Assembly: GCA_036521075.1 (NCBI GenBank)
Contig: DATDIL010000147.1
Coordinates: 67,121-131,120 of the forward strand
DNA from: DAIDKA01 sp036521075
Lineage (GTDB): Bacteria > Pseudomonadota > Gammaproteobacteria > Steroidobacterales > Steroidobacteraceae
DNA: 64,000 bases
Direction: 5' to 3'
The notes beneath the pieces were generated by a model, which saw only the letters and a list, made by a program, of their open reading frames with translations, was not told the DNA's origin and did no database searches. How positions within the stretch are numbered: position 1 is the stretch's first letter; every line of letters starts with the position of its first letter. Below, piece after piece: positions 44,547 through 52,780 of the stretch. The position numbers were made by a program, and so were the translations under genes.

Positions 44547-45073
44547 GAACGGTAGGTATTGTTCGAATGATGATCGCCGGCAAGCCAACGCTTCAGTGAC
44601 TGGTGGGCGTCGGCGCGGCGCTCCTTGTTGATGTCAGCGACATGGGGCGGATCCAGTGTGAACTCCAGGATCAATCCGTTGGGGTCGCAGACGTACACCG
44701 AGCGGCAGTAGCCGTGTTCGAGCACGTAGGTCTGAGGCGGCTCGATGCCGGCCCTTGCGATGCGTGCCTCGATGCCGGCCTGGGTTTCCGCATCCACCGA
44801 CAACGCAATGTGATGAAACGGCGATTGTGGCATTTGCGGCCCGAATTCGGCTTGATCCGACGGATCGGCGAACTGGAAGAACGCCAGTGCCCCGCCATCG
44901 CCGATGCCGTAGAACGTGTGCACGTAGGTGCGTTCCTTGCCGAACAGCATGTCGGTTTCGCACCACGTCGCGGTCAACGGCAGGCCGATGACTTCCTCAT
45001 AGAACTGGCGAGTCTTTTCCTGATCTTTGGTCACATACGCGGTGTGGTGAAGACGCGCGGGAAGCTTGCTCAC
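44543..45073 (-). CDS. VOC-superfamily protein, extradiol dioxygenase-like
   Basis: A 176-residue single vicinal-oxygen-chelate protein (GTG start at 45073). Likely metal ligands are H10 (LHHTAYVT), H88 (FHHIALSV) and E137 (LILEFTLD), the 2-His-1-Glu pattern of extradiol dioxygenases and isomerases. The tail runs on with KERRADAHQSLKRW. It is much shorter than the PcpA-like enzyme at 12824 and could instead be a glyoxalase-type or isomerase enzyme. It overlaps the MetE-like B start by 4 bases and follows the CoA-transferase by 5 bases. Confidence 0.8.
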   Translation of the reverse strand: MSKLPARLHHTAYVTKDQEKTRQFYEEVIGLPLTATWCETDMLFGKERTYVHTFYGIGDGGALAFFQFADPSDQAEFGPQMPQSPFHHIALSVDAETQAGIEARIARAGIEPPQTYVLEHGYCRSVYVCDPNGLILEFTLDPPHVADINKERRADAHQSLKRWLAGDHHSNNTYRS

Positions 45074-45078
45074 GATGA

Positions 45079-46233
45079 TTAACCTCTAATGTCCGGCCAT
45101 GCCGTATCACGTTCCAGTGCGGCGCGGATCGCCCGGCCGTGCTGGTCCAGGAGTGGCGCCGCCCGCACCGAACCGGCACGATGGCCCTCGAACCGGACCG
45201 CCGGCCGCACCGCCTCGGTGGCAGTATGCGGCGCCTCGATGGGCACAACAATGCCCAGGTGCCGCGCCTGCGGGTCCTTTACAACCTCATCTATGCGGTT
45301 CACCGCAGCGTGCGGCACATCAGCGGCGGAGAGGCGCTCCACCCAGTACGCCAGCGGCCGGCGCGCGAAACGCGCATCCAGTTCCACGCGCAGCGTGTCG
45401 TACTCGGCGATGCGGTGCTCGCGGGGATTGAAGCGTGGATCGGTCCCGAGCTCCGGGGAATCCAGCGCCGCGACCAGTCCGGTCCAGAACTTCTCCAGCG
45501 ACGACAGGTGGATGGCGATCAGCCGGTCATCAGCCGTGCGCAGGATATAGGCCTGCGCCAATCGCGGCCGGTCCGCGGAGGTGGGCACCGTACCTGTTGC
45601 AAAGAATGCGGCAAAGGGTTCAATGGCAAAGTGGGCCATCGCCTCGAGCATGGAGACCTCCACATGTCCGCCCTGACCGGTACGACCCCGGCGCACCAGC
45701 GCCGCGAGGACCCCCTGTGAGGCATACATGCCGGTGATCGCATCGGCCAGCGCCGGCCCCAGGAACTGGGGTCGGCGATAATCCACCACGACACTGAGAA
45801 AGCCACTCAGCGCCTGGGCGACCGAGTCATAGCTGGGCCGTTCGGCGTAGGGCCCGGTGGCACCAAAGCCGCTGATGGAGCAGTACACCAGGCGCGGGTT
45901 GAGCTTGAGCAGCTGCTGTGGGCCGGCCCCGATGCGCTCGGCGGCGCCGGGGCGGAAGTTCTGGATATAGACGTCCGCCGCGCGGATCAGCTTCTGGAAC
46001 AGCTCGCCGTCACCCGGCTGCTTCATGTTCAGGGCAAGGCTGCGCTTGTTGCGGTTATAGGCCTGGAAGTGTGCCGAGTACTGGCTGCCATGGTAGGCAC
46101 GGTACGGATCCCCATCGGGACTCTCGATCTTGATGACATCTGCGCCCAGGTCGGCCAATAACATTCCCGCGCAGGGGCCCGTGATGAATGTCCCCTGCTC
46201 GACGATCCGGATTCCGGTCAGTGCTGGTTCCAT
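45079..46233 (-). CDS. CaiB/BaiF family (class III) CoA-transferase
   Basis: A CoA-transferase of about 384 residues. It has the class III opening (LTGIRIVEQGTFITGPCAGMLLADLGADVIKIE) and the NRNKRSLALNMK block. The position of the catalytic acid in Frc-type enzymes reads Glu here (VSMLEAM), as in many relatives. I chose the ATG at 46233, which has AGGA 5 bases upstream; an in-frame ATG at 46239 lacks one. It probably activates a dicarboxylic intermediate as its CoA thioester, paired with the lyase-like gene just upstream. The acyl group is not determined. Confidence 0.87.
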   Translation of the reverse strand: MEPALTGIRIVEQGTFITGPCAGMLLADLGADVIKIESPDGDPYRAYHGSQYSAHFQAYNRNKRSLALNMKQPGDGELFQKLIRAADVYIQNFRPGAAERIGAGPQQLLKLNPRLVYCSISGFGATGPYAERPSYDSVAQALSGFLSVVVDYRRPQFLGPALADAITGMYASQGVLAALVRRGRTGQGGHVEVSMLEAMAHFAIEPFAAFFATGTVPTSADRPRLAQAYILRTADDRLIAIHLSSLEKFWTGLVAALDSPELGTDPRFNPREHRIAEYDTLRVELDARFARRPLAYWVERLSAADVPHAAVNRIDEVVKDPQARHLGIVVPIEAPHTATEAVRPAVRFEGHRAGSVRAAPLLDQHGRAIRAALERDTAWPDIRG

Positions 46234-46260
46234 GCCCATCCTACTGTTGCAGCCGCAACA

Positions 46261-47067
46261 TCAACCTGCGTCATCGGGAACGAATCCGGCCGGAACGTCC
46301 CCGTCATACTCGATGGCGCGCGCCGCGGCATGCGACATCACAAAACCGATCGCGCGCTGCTGCTCCTCGAGCAGGTGTCCGACGAGGCCTGCCGTGCGCG
46401 CCAGCAACGGCACCCCTTTCAAGGCAAGCAGCGGATAGCCTGCATCGAGCAGCACCGCGGGGATTGCGCCCGACACATTCAGTGACAGGGGCCGCCCGAT
46501 CACCTCCGGCAGCAATTCCTCGACGATTCCGGCAATCTCAGCATGCGGCCCCGAGGTGCGCGTCTCGGCAGCCACCGCGAACAGGCGTAGTGACCGCGGG
46601 TCACGACCCTTGTGCAGCGGATGGCCGTAGCCGGGAATAGCCCGCTTGGCGGCGCGGTATTCTCGCACCACCTCCAGGGACGCTTCGCGCAAGGGGCGAC
46701 CGAGCGCGCGCGCCTGGATCTCGGCAAACAGCCGTCCGGCCGCCTCGGCCGATCCGAGCACTACCGAGCCGCACCCGAGGATTCCGGCCGCCACAGCGCC
46801 CTGCAGGGCCTCAGGCGCGGCGGCAAGGGTCATGCGCGCCGCCTGGACGCTGGGCACCAGGCCATGCTCGGCGATTGCCACCAAGGTGGCATCGAGGATG
46901 CGCAATTGGGCCGGCGTCGGCAAAGCGCCGGTGAGCAACAGCCAGAAGTGTTCGGTGAAAGTGATCGACCCGACCAAGGCGGCGAGATCACGGCCGCGGA
47001 CCACGATCGTGTCGGCGTTGGACGTTGAAATTCCCGAGCTGCGCTGGTCCTGACGGCCGATTTTCAC
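46261..47067 (-). CDS. Citrate synthase-like / citryl-CoA lyase-type protein
   Basis: A 268-residue protein of the citrate synthase superfamily, shorter than true citrate synthases (about 430). It retains HGLVPSV, GYGHPLHKGRD and the C-terminal LNVSGAIPAVLLDAGYP. A GTG at 47067 has GAGG 7 bases upstream. Members of this short class are named citryl-CoA lyases and split a hydroxyacyl-CoA by retro-Claisen chemistry. It is the first gene of the operon, next to a CaiB-type CoA-transferase, so the two may activate and then split a branched hydroxy-dicarboxylate (inference). The start lies 22 bases from the operator pair. Confidence 0.78.
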   Translation of the reverse strand: MKIGRQDQRSSGISTSNADTIVVRGRDLAALVGSITFTEHFWLLLTGALPTPAQLRILDATLVAIAEHGLVPSVQAARMTLAAAPEALQGAVAAGILGCGSVVLGSAEAAGRLFAEIQARALGRPLREASLEVVREYRAAKRAIPGYGHPLHKGRDPRSLRLFAVAAETRTSGPHAEIAGIVEELLPEVIGRPLSLNVSGAIPAVLLDAGYPLLALKGVPLLARTAGLVGHLLEEQQRAIGFVMSHAAARAIEYDGDVPAGFVPDDAG

Positions 47068-47088
47068 TTTGCGCCTCGATATGCTATT

Positions 47089-47122
47089 TTTCGGATATCG
47101 AAATTATTGTCGATATACGAAC
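47089..47122. promoter_or_regulatory. Paired palindromic operator at the IclR/catabolic-operon divergence
   Basis: TTTCGGATATCGAAA (47089-47103) is perfect in its outer arms. A 4-bp spacer separates it from TGTCGATATACGAAC (47108-47122), which is inverted relative to it. Centres are 19 bp apart, exactly as at 1445-1478. A weaker third copy (CCTCGATATGCTATT) may lie at 47074-47088. It would control the operon (start 47067) and the regulator itself (start 47158). Confidence 0.75.
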
Positions 47123-47157
47123 GATACTGGACCCGTGCTCCGGAGAGTGTCAAGACT

Positions 47158-47967
47158 GTGGGAACCCCGCGCGTAGCCGCTGTCCGCCGTGAAGTCATGG
47201 GTGGCCTCGCCAAGGGTCTCACGGTCATTCGCGCCTTCGGTCGCGATCACGCCGCACTCAGTCTCAGTGACATCGCCCGCAGTGCCGGCATGCCCGCGGC
47301 CACCGCGCGGCGCTGCCTGCTCACTCTCGAGGAGCTGGGCTATGTTACCCGCAATGGACGCAATTTCCTGCTGCGACCCAAGGTACTCGAACTCGGGGCG
47401 GCCTATCTGGAATCGATCAATATCGAGCACATCACGCGCACCCACCTGGAGGAGCTGGCACGGGCGACCTCAGACTCGGCCGCATTGTGTGTACTGGACG
47501 GCGCGGAGATTACCTACGTCGCACGCACCTCGGTGCGCACGCTGCTGCGCCTCGAGGCGCATGTCGGCAGCCGGTTCCCGGCACACGCGACCTCCATGGG
47601 CCGGGTGCTGCTCGCGGGCCTCGGGCCGGAGCGGCTCAATCAGTATTTCGAGGTGGCCAAGTTCACCGCGCTCACCGACAGGACGGTCACGGACCCGCAC
47701 AAGCTGCGTGAGCTGATCGAGGAGGCGCGTCGCAATGGCTACTCCGCGGTGGCCGACGAGCTTGCCTATGGCGTGATTGCCCTCGCCGTTCCGGTGTTCG
47801 ATCATCATGGTCGTGTGGTCGCCGCCTTGAACTCCTCCAGCCATTCGGGCCGAATGACCCGCACCAAGCTCATTCGCGGCAGACTGGCGATGCTGCAGCA
47901 TGTCAGCCAGCAGATCTCAGCCTCCCTTGCGACTATCCCGGGGCTGTCGCTGAGCGCACAGCACTGA
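47158..47967 (+). CDS. IclR-family transcriptional regulator
   Basis: An IclR regulator of about 269 residues. The winged helix is GLAKGLTVIRAFGRDHAALSLSDIARSAGMPAATARRCLLTLEELGYV. The effector domain contains SRFPAHATSMGRVLLAGL and NGYSAVADELAYGVIALAVPVFD. An upstream TTG at 47107 would start inside the operator, so I prefer the GTG at 47158 with GGAG about 12 bases upstream; an ATG at 47197 is also possible. IclR members such as PcaR and PobR control beta-ketoadipate genes. It is divergent from the 47067 operon and faces the methyltransferase tail to tail. Confidence 0.88.
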   Translation: MGTPRVAAVRREVMGGLAKGLTVIRAFGRDHAALSLSDIARSAGMPAATARRCLLTLEELGYVTRNGRNFLLRPKVLELGAAYLESINIEHITRTHLEELARATSDSAALCVLDGAEITYVARTSVRTLLRLEAHVGSRFPAHATSMGRVLLAGLGPERLNQYFEVAKFTALTDRTVTDPHKLRELIEEARRNGYSAVADELAYGVIALAVPVFDHHGRVVAALNSSSHSGRMTRTKLIRGRLAMLQHVSQQISASLATIPGLSLSAQH

Positions 47968-47990
47968 GGGCCGTCCCGACAGCGCGTGGC

Positions 47991-49013
47991 TCACACCTGC
48001 ACCTCCAGAATCTGGAATTCCGAACCGGTTTCGATCCGCCGCACCTTCCCGAATCCCACCGCGGCGAGCAGCGCCAGCATTTCATTCAAAGTACGCTCCT
48101 GGGCGCCCAGCGCGACCAGCATGTGCAGATCAACCCGCGCCAGTGCCCGGTTCTGCGCCGACGGCTCAAGTCGCTCGGGCATCAGGCGCTCGATGATCAG
48201 CATGCGGGTTGCGGGCGTCATCGCCCGCCGGCAGTTGCGCAGAATCTCCCGCGCCTGGTCATCGGGCCAATCGTGTATGACGGTCTTCAGAACATAGATA
48301 TCCGATCCGCACGGTACGCTCGCGAAAAAATCCCCGGTCGCCAATTCGCAGCGCCCGGCGAGGCCACGACCGTCCAGGTGCGCGCGCGCCCTCGATATGG
48401 CATGGGGCATGTCGAACAGCACGCCGTGGGTAGTGGGATAGGTGGTGAGAATATGGGCCAGCAGCTCACCATAGCCGCCCCCCACATCCATGACCCGCTG
48501 GCCCGCAAAGTCATAAGCCTGAGCGATGTCCCGCGCCGCCAGACGCGTCAGATCGACCATGGCCTGATTGAAGATCTCGGCCGCCTGCGGATCGCGCTCC
48601 AGGTGGCTGAACCCGGTATCGCCGGTGATGAGCGCGCGCGCGCTCTGGCCGGTCTTGACGCTGTGAAGCAGGTTCGCCCACACCTGCCAGGCTTCGCCGC
48701 CCCATTGCAGCGCCCAGGCGCGCATCGAACAGGGCACATCGGCACGCAGCAATGATCCCAAGCGCGTCATCTCGAACGCACCATCCGCGCGCTGATGGCA
48801 GATATCGACGCTGCCCAGCGCGCCGAGCAGGCGCCGCAGCGCCGGCCCGTTCGTGCCGGTCGCGGAGGCCAGATCCTCAGCAGTGCGCGGGCCGGCGGCC
48901 AGCAGGTCCGCGAGACTCAAGCGGGCCGTCACATAGCAGGCTTGCGCGATCCAGCTGCCATTGATCAGGTCCAGCAGCTGGCGGGCTGCGGCCGCGTCGT
49001 CATTCGAATTCAC
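47991..49013 (-). CDS. SAM-dependent O-methyltransferase
   Basis: A class I O-methyltransferase of the plant-COMT/acetylserotonin type, 340 residues. An N-terminal dimerisation winged-helix (about 10-95) precedes the catalytic domain. SAM-binding motif I is MDVGGGYGELL and the catalytic base is in VIHDWPDD. It accepts hydroxyl groups on small aromatics in characterised relatives. The GTG start overlaps the M56 stop by 4 bases, so it is translated with the BlaI-M56 pair. It may methylate a phenolic and so protect it or tune its catabolism (inference). Confidence 0.88.
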   Translation of the reverse strand: MNSNDDAAAARQLLDLINGSWIAQACYVTARLSLADLLAAGPRTAEDLASATGTNGPALRRLLGALGSVDICHQRADGAFEMTRLGSLLRADVPCSMRAWALQWGGEAWQVWANLLHSVKTGQSARALITGDTGFSHLERDPQAAEIFNQAMVDLTRLAARDIAQAYDFAGQRVMDVGGGYGELLAHILTTYPTTHGVLFDMPHAISRARAHLDGRGLAGRCELATGDFFASVPCGSDIYVLKTVIHDWPDDQAREILRNCRRAMTPATRMLIIERLMPERLEPSAQNRALARVDLHMLVALGAQERTLNEMLALLAAVGFGKVRRIETGSEFQILEVQV

Positions 49014-50599
49014 GGCGGCGGCTGCTGCAATGCGAAGCCGTTGATGATGCCCCTCGAATCCAGCTTGATATGCACCAACAGCGCGCCGCTCAGAAACTTT
49101 ACGATGAAGGCATCGGCACCCCCGGCACCGACGCCCTGGAAGGTGATGCCCTGCAGTGCCCCCAGGCTCCCGACCGCGTCGACCAACCGGGGCTCCTGCT
49201 GCCTGGTCAAGGCGGCAATCTCGGGCGACATCCTTGAATAGTCCGGAGGCTGTCCGTGCGTGATGTGCGCGAAAAAATCGCGTGCGGCACGCTCCGAACC
49301 GGCACGCGGGGTATTGGACTGGATGCGAGCGGCCAGTTCGGCATTGAAACGGATGGCAAGTGCGTCATTCAGCCGTGGCATGGTGGAATCGCGACCGTTC
49401 TGATGCAGGGTCAGTGCAGTGGCCGGGGCATTACCATCCGTAACGAAGTCAATGGTGGCCTCGACGGCCTTCGGGAAAAAATGCGTCGGCGTCTGTGCGT
49501 AGATGTTGGCGGACTGCTGCCCGGTGATCTGCGTGCTCAACTGGGTACCCGACACGGCGACTGTCATGACGGCCTCGATCTCTGGCTCGCCAATCTTGTA
49601 GAAGCCGACGTAGCGCCTGAGCGTCGCGGCGTCCAGGGTGATCTCCTGCGGCACACCTGCGCTTGGCGCGTTGGGCGGGCTGACCTGCGCCGCGGCGCCG
49701 ACAAACACCAGCGACAGGCACACCAGCAACGCTGCCGACACCTTCCACCACCGGGCAGGTTCGCCCAGCATGATCTTGATTCTCTGTTCGAGCAGCGACG
49801 GCGACTCGGACATTGCGGCGATCGCCCCGAGGTATGCCGACTGGCGCTCACCCACCGCAATCAGGGTCTCGCTGTAGAGCACCACGTCATGGCCACTGCG
49901 GACGACCCGCGCATCACAGTCCACCTCCAGGGCGTGGCGCAGACGATGCAACTGCCACCACAAGGGCAGGTTCCAGGGAACGAGCACCAGTGCAAAGAGC
50001 GCAGCGGTGAGCAGCAGCGGATCACGGGCTTCCAGATGTGCATACTCATGGGCGATGACCGCGCGCTGGATCTGAGGTGGTGCACTCTTCACCCAGGCCG
50101 GAATAACGACGCAGGGGCGCAGGAAACCCACGATCGCGGGCCCGACATTGGTCGACAGCAGCACATTGCGGCTGAGCACCTGCTCGCGTGGCCACCGCCG
50201 CTTGCGTGCCGCGAGCAGCACCGCCTGCACAAGCAGGATCAGCAACATCGCCGCGGAGCCAAACCGCCACACATTCTCGAGAATGCTGTCGAACGACCGC
50301 CAGTTGTTCTGGCGCGCATTGCTGTCACTGATCCATCCCTGCGGGGACAGTGGAATGGATGTCACGCTACGCAGCGCGACCGCCCTGGCGGCGGGTCGTG
50401 CGGTCGTGATCCCGGGGATGGCCGGTGCCTGGACCGACACTGAGGAGATGAGGATTGGCATCATGAGCGAGGCGAGGATCGCCGCCAGCCAGTGCCAGCG
50501 CGTCGGTGCGCGACGCAATCGCGCCGCACGCTCCGCGCACAAGGCCGCCGCGCCAACCAATGCCGAGACGGCAATCACGTACAAGGCCCACAGGACCAT
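49010..50599 (-). CDS. M56-family (BlaR1-like) membrane metallopeptidase
   Basis: A 529-residue membrane zinc protease. N-terminal membrane helices flank a cytoplasmic loop with the site IAHEYAHLEARDP (H184, E185, H188) and a downstream acidic ligand in LEVDCDAR. The C-terminal periplasmic part lacks the penicillin-binding SxxK domain of BlaR1 and instead has a YVGFYKIG repeat-like beta domain. BlaR1 proteins cleave their partner repressor. The BlaI-type gene starts the operon and overlaps by one base (TGATG). The signal sensed is unknown and unlikely to be a beta-lactam. Confidence 0.87.
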   Translation of the reverse strand: MVLWALYVIAVSALVGAAALCAERAARLRRAPTRWHWLAAILASLMMPILISSVSVQAPAIPGITTARPAARAVALRSVTSIPLSPQGWISDSNARQNNWRSFDSILENVWRFGSAAMLLILLVQAVLLAARKRRWPREQVLSRNVLLSTNVGPAIVGFLRPCVVIPAWVKSAPPQIQRAVIAHEYAHLEARDPLLLTAALFALVLVPWNLPLWWQLHRLRHALEVDCDARVVRSGHDVVLYSETLIAVGERQSAYLGAIAAMSESPSLLEQRIKIMLGEPARWWKVSAALLVCLSLVFVGAAAQVSPPNAPSAGVPQEITLDAATLRRYVGFYKIGEPEIEAVMTVAVSGTQLSTQITGQQSANIYAQTPTHFFPKAVEATIDFVTDGNAPATALTLHQNGRDSTMPRLNDALAIRFNAELAARIQSNTPRAGSERAARDFFAHITHGQPPDYSRMSPEIAALTRQQEPRLVDAVGSLGALQGITFQGVGAGGADAFIVKFLSGALLVHIKLDSRGIINGFALQQPPP

Positions 50600-50973
50600 C
50601 AGTCTGATTCCTTTTCCGTCTTGGCACGCAGCAGTTTGCGCATGCGGCCGATCTGCTCCGGCGTCAGCCGGTGATCCGATACCAGATGGGTGAACAGCAG
50701 CTCCGCCGAGCCGGCGAAGAGTTTTCCGGTCAGGTGCCGCAGGGCACTGCGCTGCGCAGCCTGCTGCTGGACGGCCGGGAAATAGCGATGGACACGCCCT
50801 TCGGCCTTGTGACTGACATAGCCTTTGAGCTCAAGGGTGCGCAGCACCGTCAGCACCGTCGTGTAGGCCAGTGAATCCTCCAGCCGCTCGCGCACCTCGG
50901 AGACGACGGCGGGACCGAAGTCCCAGAGTATCCGCATGACATCGGCTTCGCGGTCGGTGAGTGAGATATCCAT
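50599..50973 (-). CDS. BlaI/MecI/CopY-family transcriptional repressor
   Basis: A 124-residue winged-helix repressor with the family start LTDREADVMRILWDFGPAVVSEVRERL and the DNA-recognition helix region AYTTVLTVLRTLELKGYV. BlaI members act as dimers and are inactivated by proteolysis, fitting the M56 partner encoded next. The palindromic stretch at 50981-50995, 8 bases before the start, is a candidate operator. Regulated genes are most likely this operon and the O-methyltransferase. Confidence 0.92.
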   Translation of the reverse strand: MDISLTDREADVMRILWDFGPAVVSEVRERLEDSLAYTTVLTVLRTLELKGYVSHKAEGRVHRYFPAVQQQAAQRSALRHLTGKLFAGSAELLFTHLVSDHRLTPEQIGRMRKLLRAKTEKESD

Positions 50974-50980
50974 GGCACCT

Positions 50981-50995
50981 CTACTATTATTGTAG
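50981..50995. promoter_or_regulatory. Candidate BlaI operator
   Basis: CTACTATTATTGTAG has CTAC and GTAG arms around a 7-base A/T core, directly upstream of the BlaI start at 50973. It overlaps the last codons of the MFS gene, whose TAA is at 50987-50989, and is followed by TTGACTGTAC. The TAC/GTA arms resemble known BlaI/CopY sites. Confidence 0.4.
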
Positions 50996-52210
50996 TTGAC
51001 TGTACTGCGCGCGCCGCGACCCCGTCAACCCATCACGCCCCACCCAGGCCAACAGGGCGATCGCGACGGCGGCAGCCAGACACACGCAGGTCATCGGGAC
51101 ACGGTAGTTGCCGTCCAATTGAGTCGCGAACCAGGTCTGCAGCACCGCGTTCGATGAGGCGATGAAGTTGCCGATCTGGTAGACGGTGCCGGGAAACATC
51201 GCGCGTGCCTCGGGTGGGGAGACCTCCATCAGATAGGCCGGTACCGCACCCCAGGCGCCCTGAACGCAGAACTGCATCAGGAAAGCGCCGGCGGCCAGCA
51301 CGGCGACCCCGGTCGAAAACGCCCACAGGTACGTCAGCGGAATGGCCAGCAGTGCGGCGATCATCATGGCGCGGCGACGTCCGATGCGCTGGCTCCAGGA
51401 GCCGAAGAACCATCCGCCCAGGATCGCCCCTATGTTGTAGATGATGGCGATCAAGCTGGTGATATGCGCATCGAAGTGATGGGTTGCCCGCAGAAACGTG
51501 GGATAGGTGTCCTGGGTGCCATGGCTGAAGAAATTGAATGCGGTCATCAGCACGATGGCATAGATGGCAAGCTTCCAATGCCGTCCCAGAAGCTTCAGCA
51601 GCGACGCGCGCTGGGCGGGCTCGGCTTTCCAGGTCGGTGACTCGGGCACGTGCCGGCGGATGTACAGCACCAGCAGCGCGGGCAGGAAGCCGACCACGAA
51701 CATGCCGCGCCAGCCGATCGTTGTGTAGAGCAATCCGAACACGACCGACGCCACCAGATAGCCGGTTGGGTACCCCGACTGCAGCAGACCCGAGACCAGA
51801 CCGCGTGCCTTGGGCTTGACGGTCTCCATGGTCAGCGAGGCACCGATGCCCCATTCCCCGCCCATTGCGACCCCGAACAGCGCGCGGACGATCAGGAAGG
51901 TGGTCAGGTTCGGCGCGAGGGCACTGGCCAACCCCATCAACGAATACAGCGCCACATCCAGCATCAGGATGGGGCGTCGCCCGAAGCGATCCGCCAGGCG
52001 GCCGAAAATGAAGGCGCCCACCGGACGCAATGCCAGCGTCAGCGTTACGGCCCAGGCCACCGCGCCGCGGGTCGTGCCGAAGTCCCGGGCGACATCGTCC
52101 AGCACGAATACCAGCAAAAAGAAGTCAAACGCGTCCAGCGTCCAGCCCAGAAAACTGGCCGTGACGACCTTACGCTCCACGGCCGTCCAGCCGTGCAATC
52201 CCTCAAACAT
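50987..52210 (-). CDS. MFS transporter (organic-acid carrier type)
   Basis: A 407-residue major facilitator. The opening segment GWTLDAFDFFLLVFVLDDVARDFG and loop GRLADRFGRRPILM place it near the sialate/lactate (SHS) or aromatic-acid (AAHS) carriers. About 12 membrane segments are present. It is upstream of the BlaI operon in the same direction, separated by 13 bases, with the BlaI promoter apparently inside its 3' end. It could import a carboxylate related to the pathway (inference). Confidence 0.87.
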   Translation of the reverse strand: MFEGLHGWTAVERKVVTASFLGWTLDAFDFFLLVFVLDDVARDFGTTRGAVAWAVTLTLALRPVGAFIFGRLADRFGRRPILMLDVALYSLMGLASALAPNLTTFLIVRALFGVAMGGEWGIGASLTMETVKPKARGLVSGLLQSGYPTGYLVASVVFGLLYTTIGWRGMFVVGFLPALLVLYIRRHVPESPTWKAEPAQRASLLKLLGRHWKLAIYAIVLMTAFNFFSHGTQDTYPTFLRATHHFDAHITSLIAIIYNIGAILGGWFFGSWSQRIGRRRAMMIAALLAIPLTYLWAFSTGVAVLAAGAFLMQFCVQGAWGAVPAYLMEVSPPEARAMFPGTVYQIGNFIASSNAVLQTWFATQLDGNYRVPMTCVCLAAAVAIALLAWVGRDGLTGSRRAQYSQLQ

Positions 52211-52355
52211 GTTCCGACATCCGATGGCGCGCTGCCGCAGCGTGAGCGCAAGTATGGATCACGGCGTTGATTGCGCAACCGCAGCGATGCGGCAGCGGCG
52301 CGCAACTATGATATCGTTTGCTGCACATATCCAAAAATGATCGCCGGGGGGATGT

Positions 52356-52727
52356 ATGAGGATCATGCTCAGGGGATTACTGCTGACGTTGTTACTGGTG
52401 TCCGCGCCGGCCTTTGCGGCCGGCGTTGACGGTGACTGGTCGGGCCCGGTCGACTCGCCGAACGGCCCCGTGCAGATGAACTACACGTTCAAGGCGGACG
52501 GCGCCATGCTGACCGGCACGACGACCGGCCCCGATGGCGCGAAGCTGGTCATCAAGGATGGCAAGATCGATGGCGCCAACATTTCATTCGCCGTCGATGT
52601 GGATTTCGGCGGGACCGCCATGACCTTGAAATATACCGGCGTCGTGGCCGCAGACAGCATCGCGTTGACGATGGATTTCCAGGGACAGCCGGTCAATATC
52701 ACGGTCAAGAGAGTGGCGGCAAAATAG
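52356..52727 (+). CDS. Small exported protein of unknown function
   Basis: A 123-residue protein with a signal peptide ending at AFAA and a beta-rich mature domain (DGDWSGPVDSPNGPVQMNYTFKADG, GAMLTGTTTGPDGA, NISFAVDVDFGGTAMTLKYTG). The pattern of short strands and Gly turns looks like a small lipocalin-like or DUF barrel. No motif for catalysis is seen. It is the first gene after the divergent MFS and precedes the lipase-like lipoprotein. Confidence 0.75.
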   Translation: MRIMLRGLLLTLLLVSAPAFAAGVDGDWSGPVDSPNGPVQMNYTFKADGAMLTGTTTGPDGAKLVIKDGKIDGANISFAVDVDFGGTAMTLKYTGVVAADSIALTMDFQGQPVNITVKRVAAK

Positions 52728-52734
52728 CTCGTAC

Positions 52735-52755
52735 CGCCGGGCGCAATTACCGGCG
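52735..52755. terminator. Hairpin between small exported protein and lipase gene
   Basis: CGCCGG and CCGGCG flank a 9-base loop in the 53-bp gap. There is no T-run, so it is only a weak terminator candidate. Confidence 0.25.
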
Positions 52756-52780
52756 ACTCAAAAGCCGATCGGAGAGCGCC

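Noticed and set aside
46261..47067. Full citrate synthase
   Set aside because: About 270 residues, much shorter than citrate synthase, and in a CoA-transferase operon.
49010..50599. Beta-lactam sensor BlaR1 as a specific name
   Set aside because: The SxxK penicillin-binding domain is absent, so only the M56 family assignment is safe.
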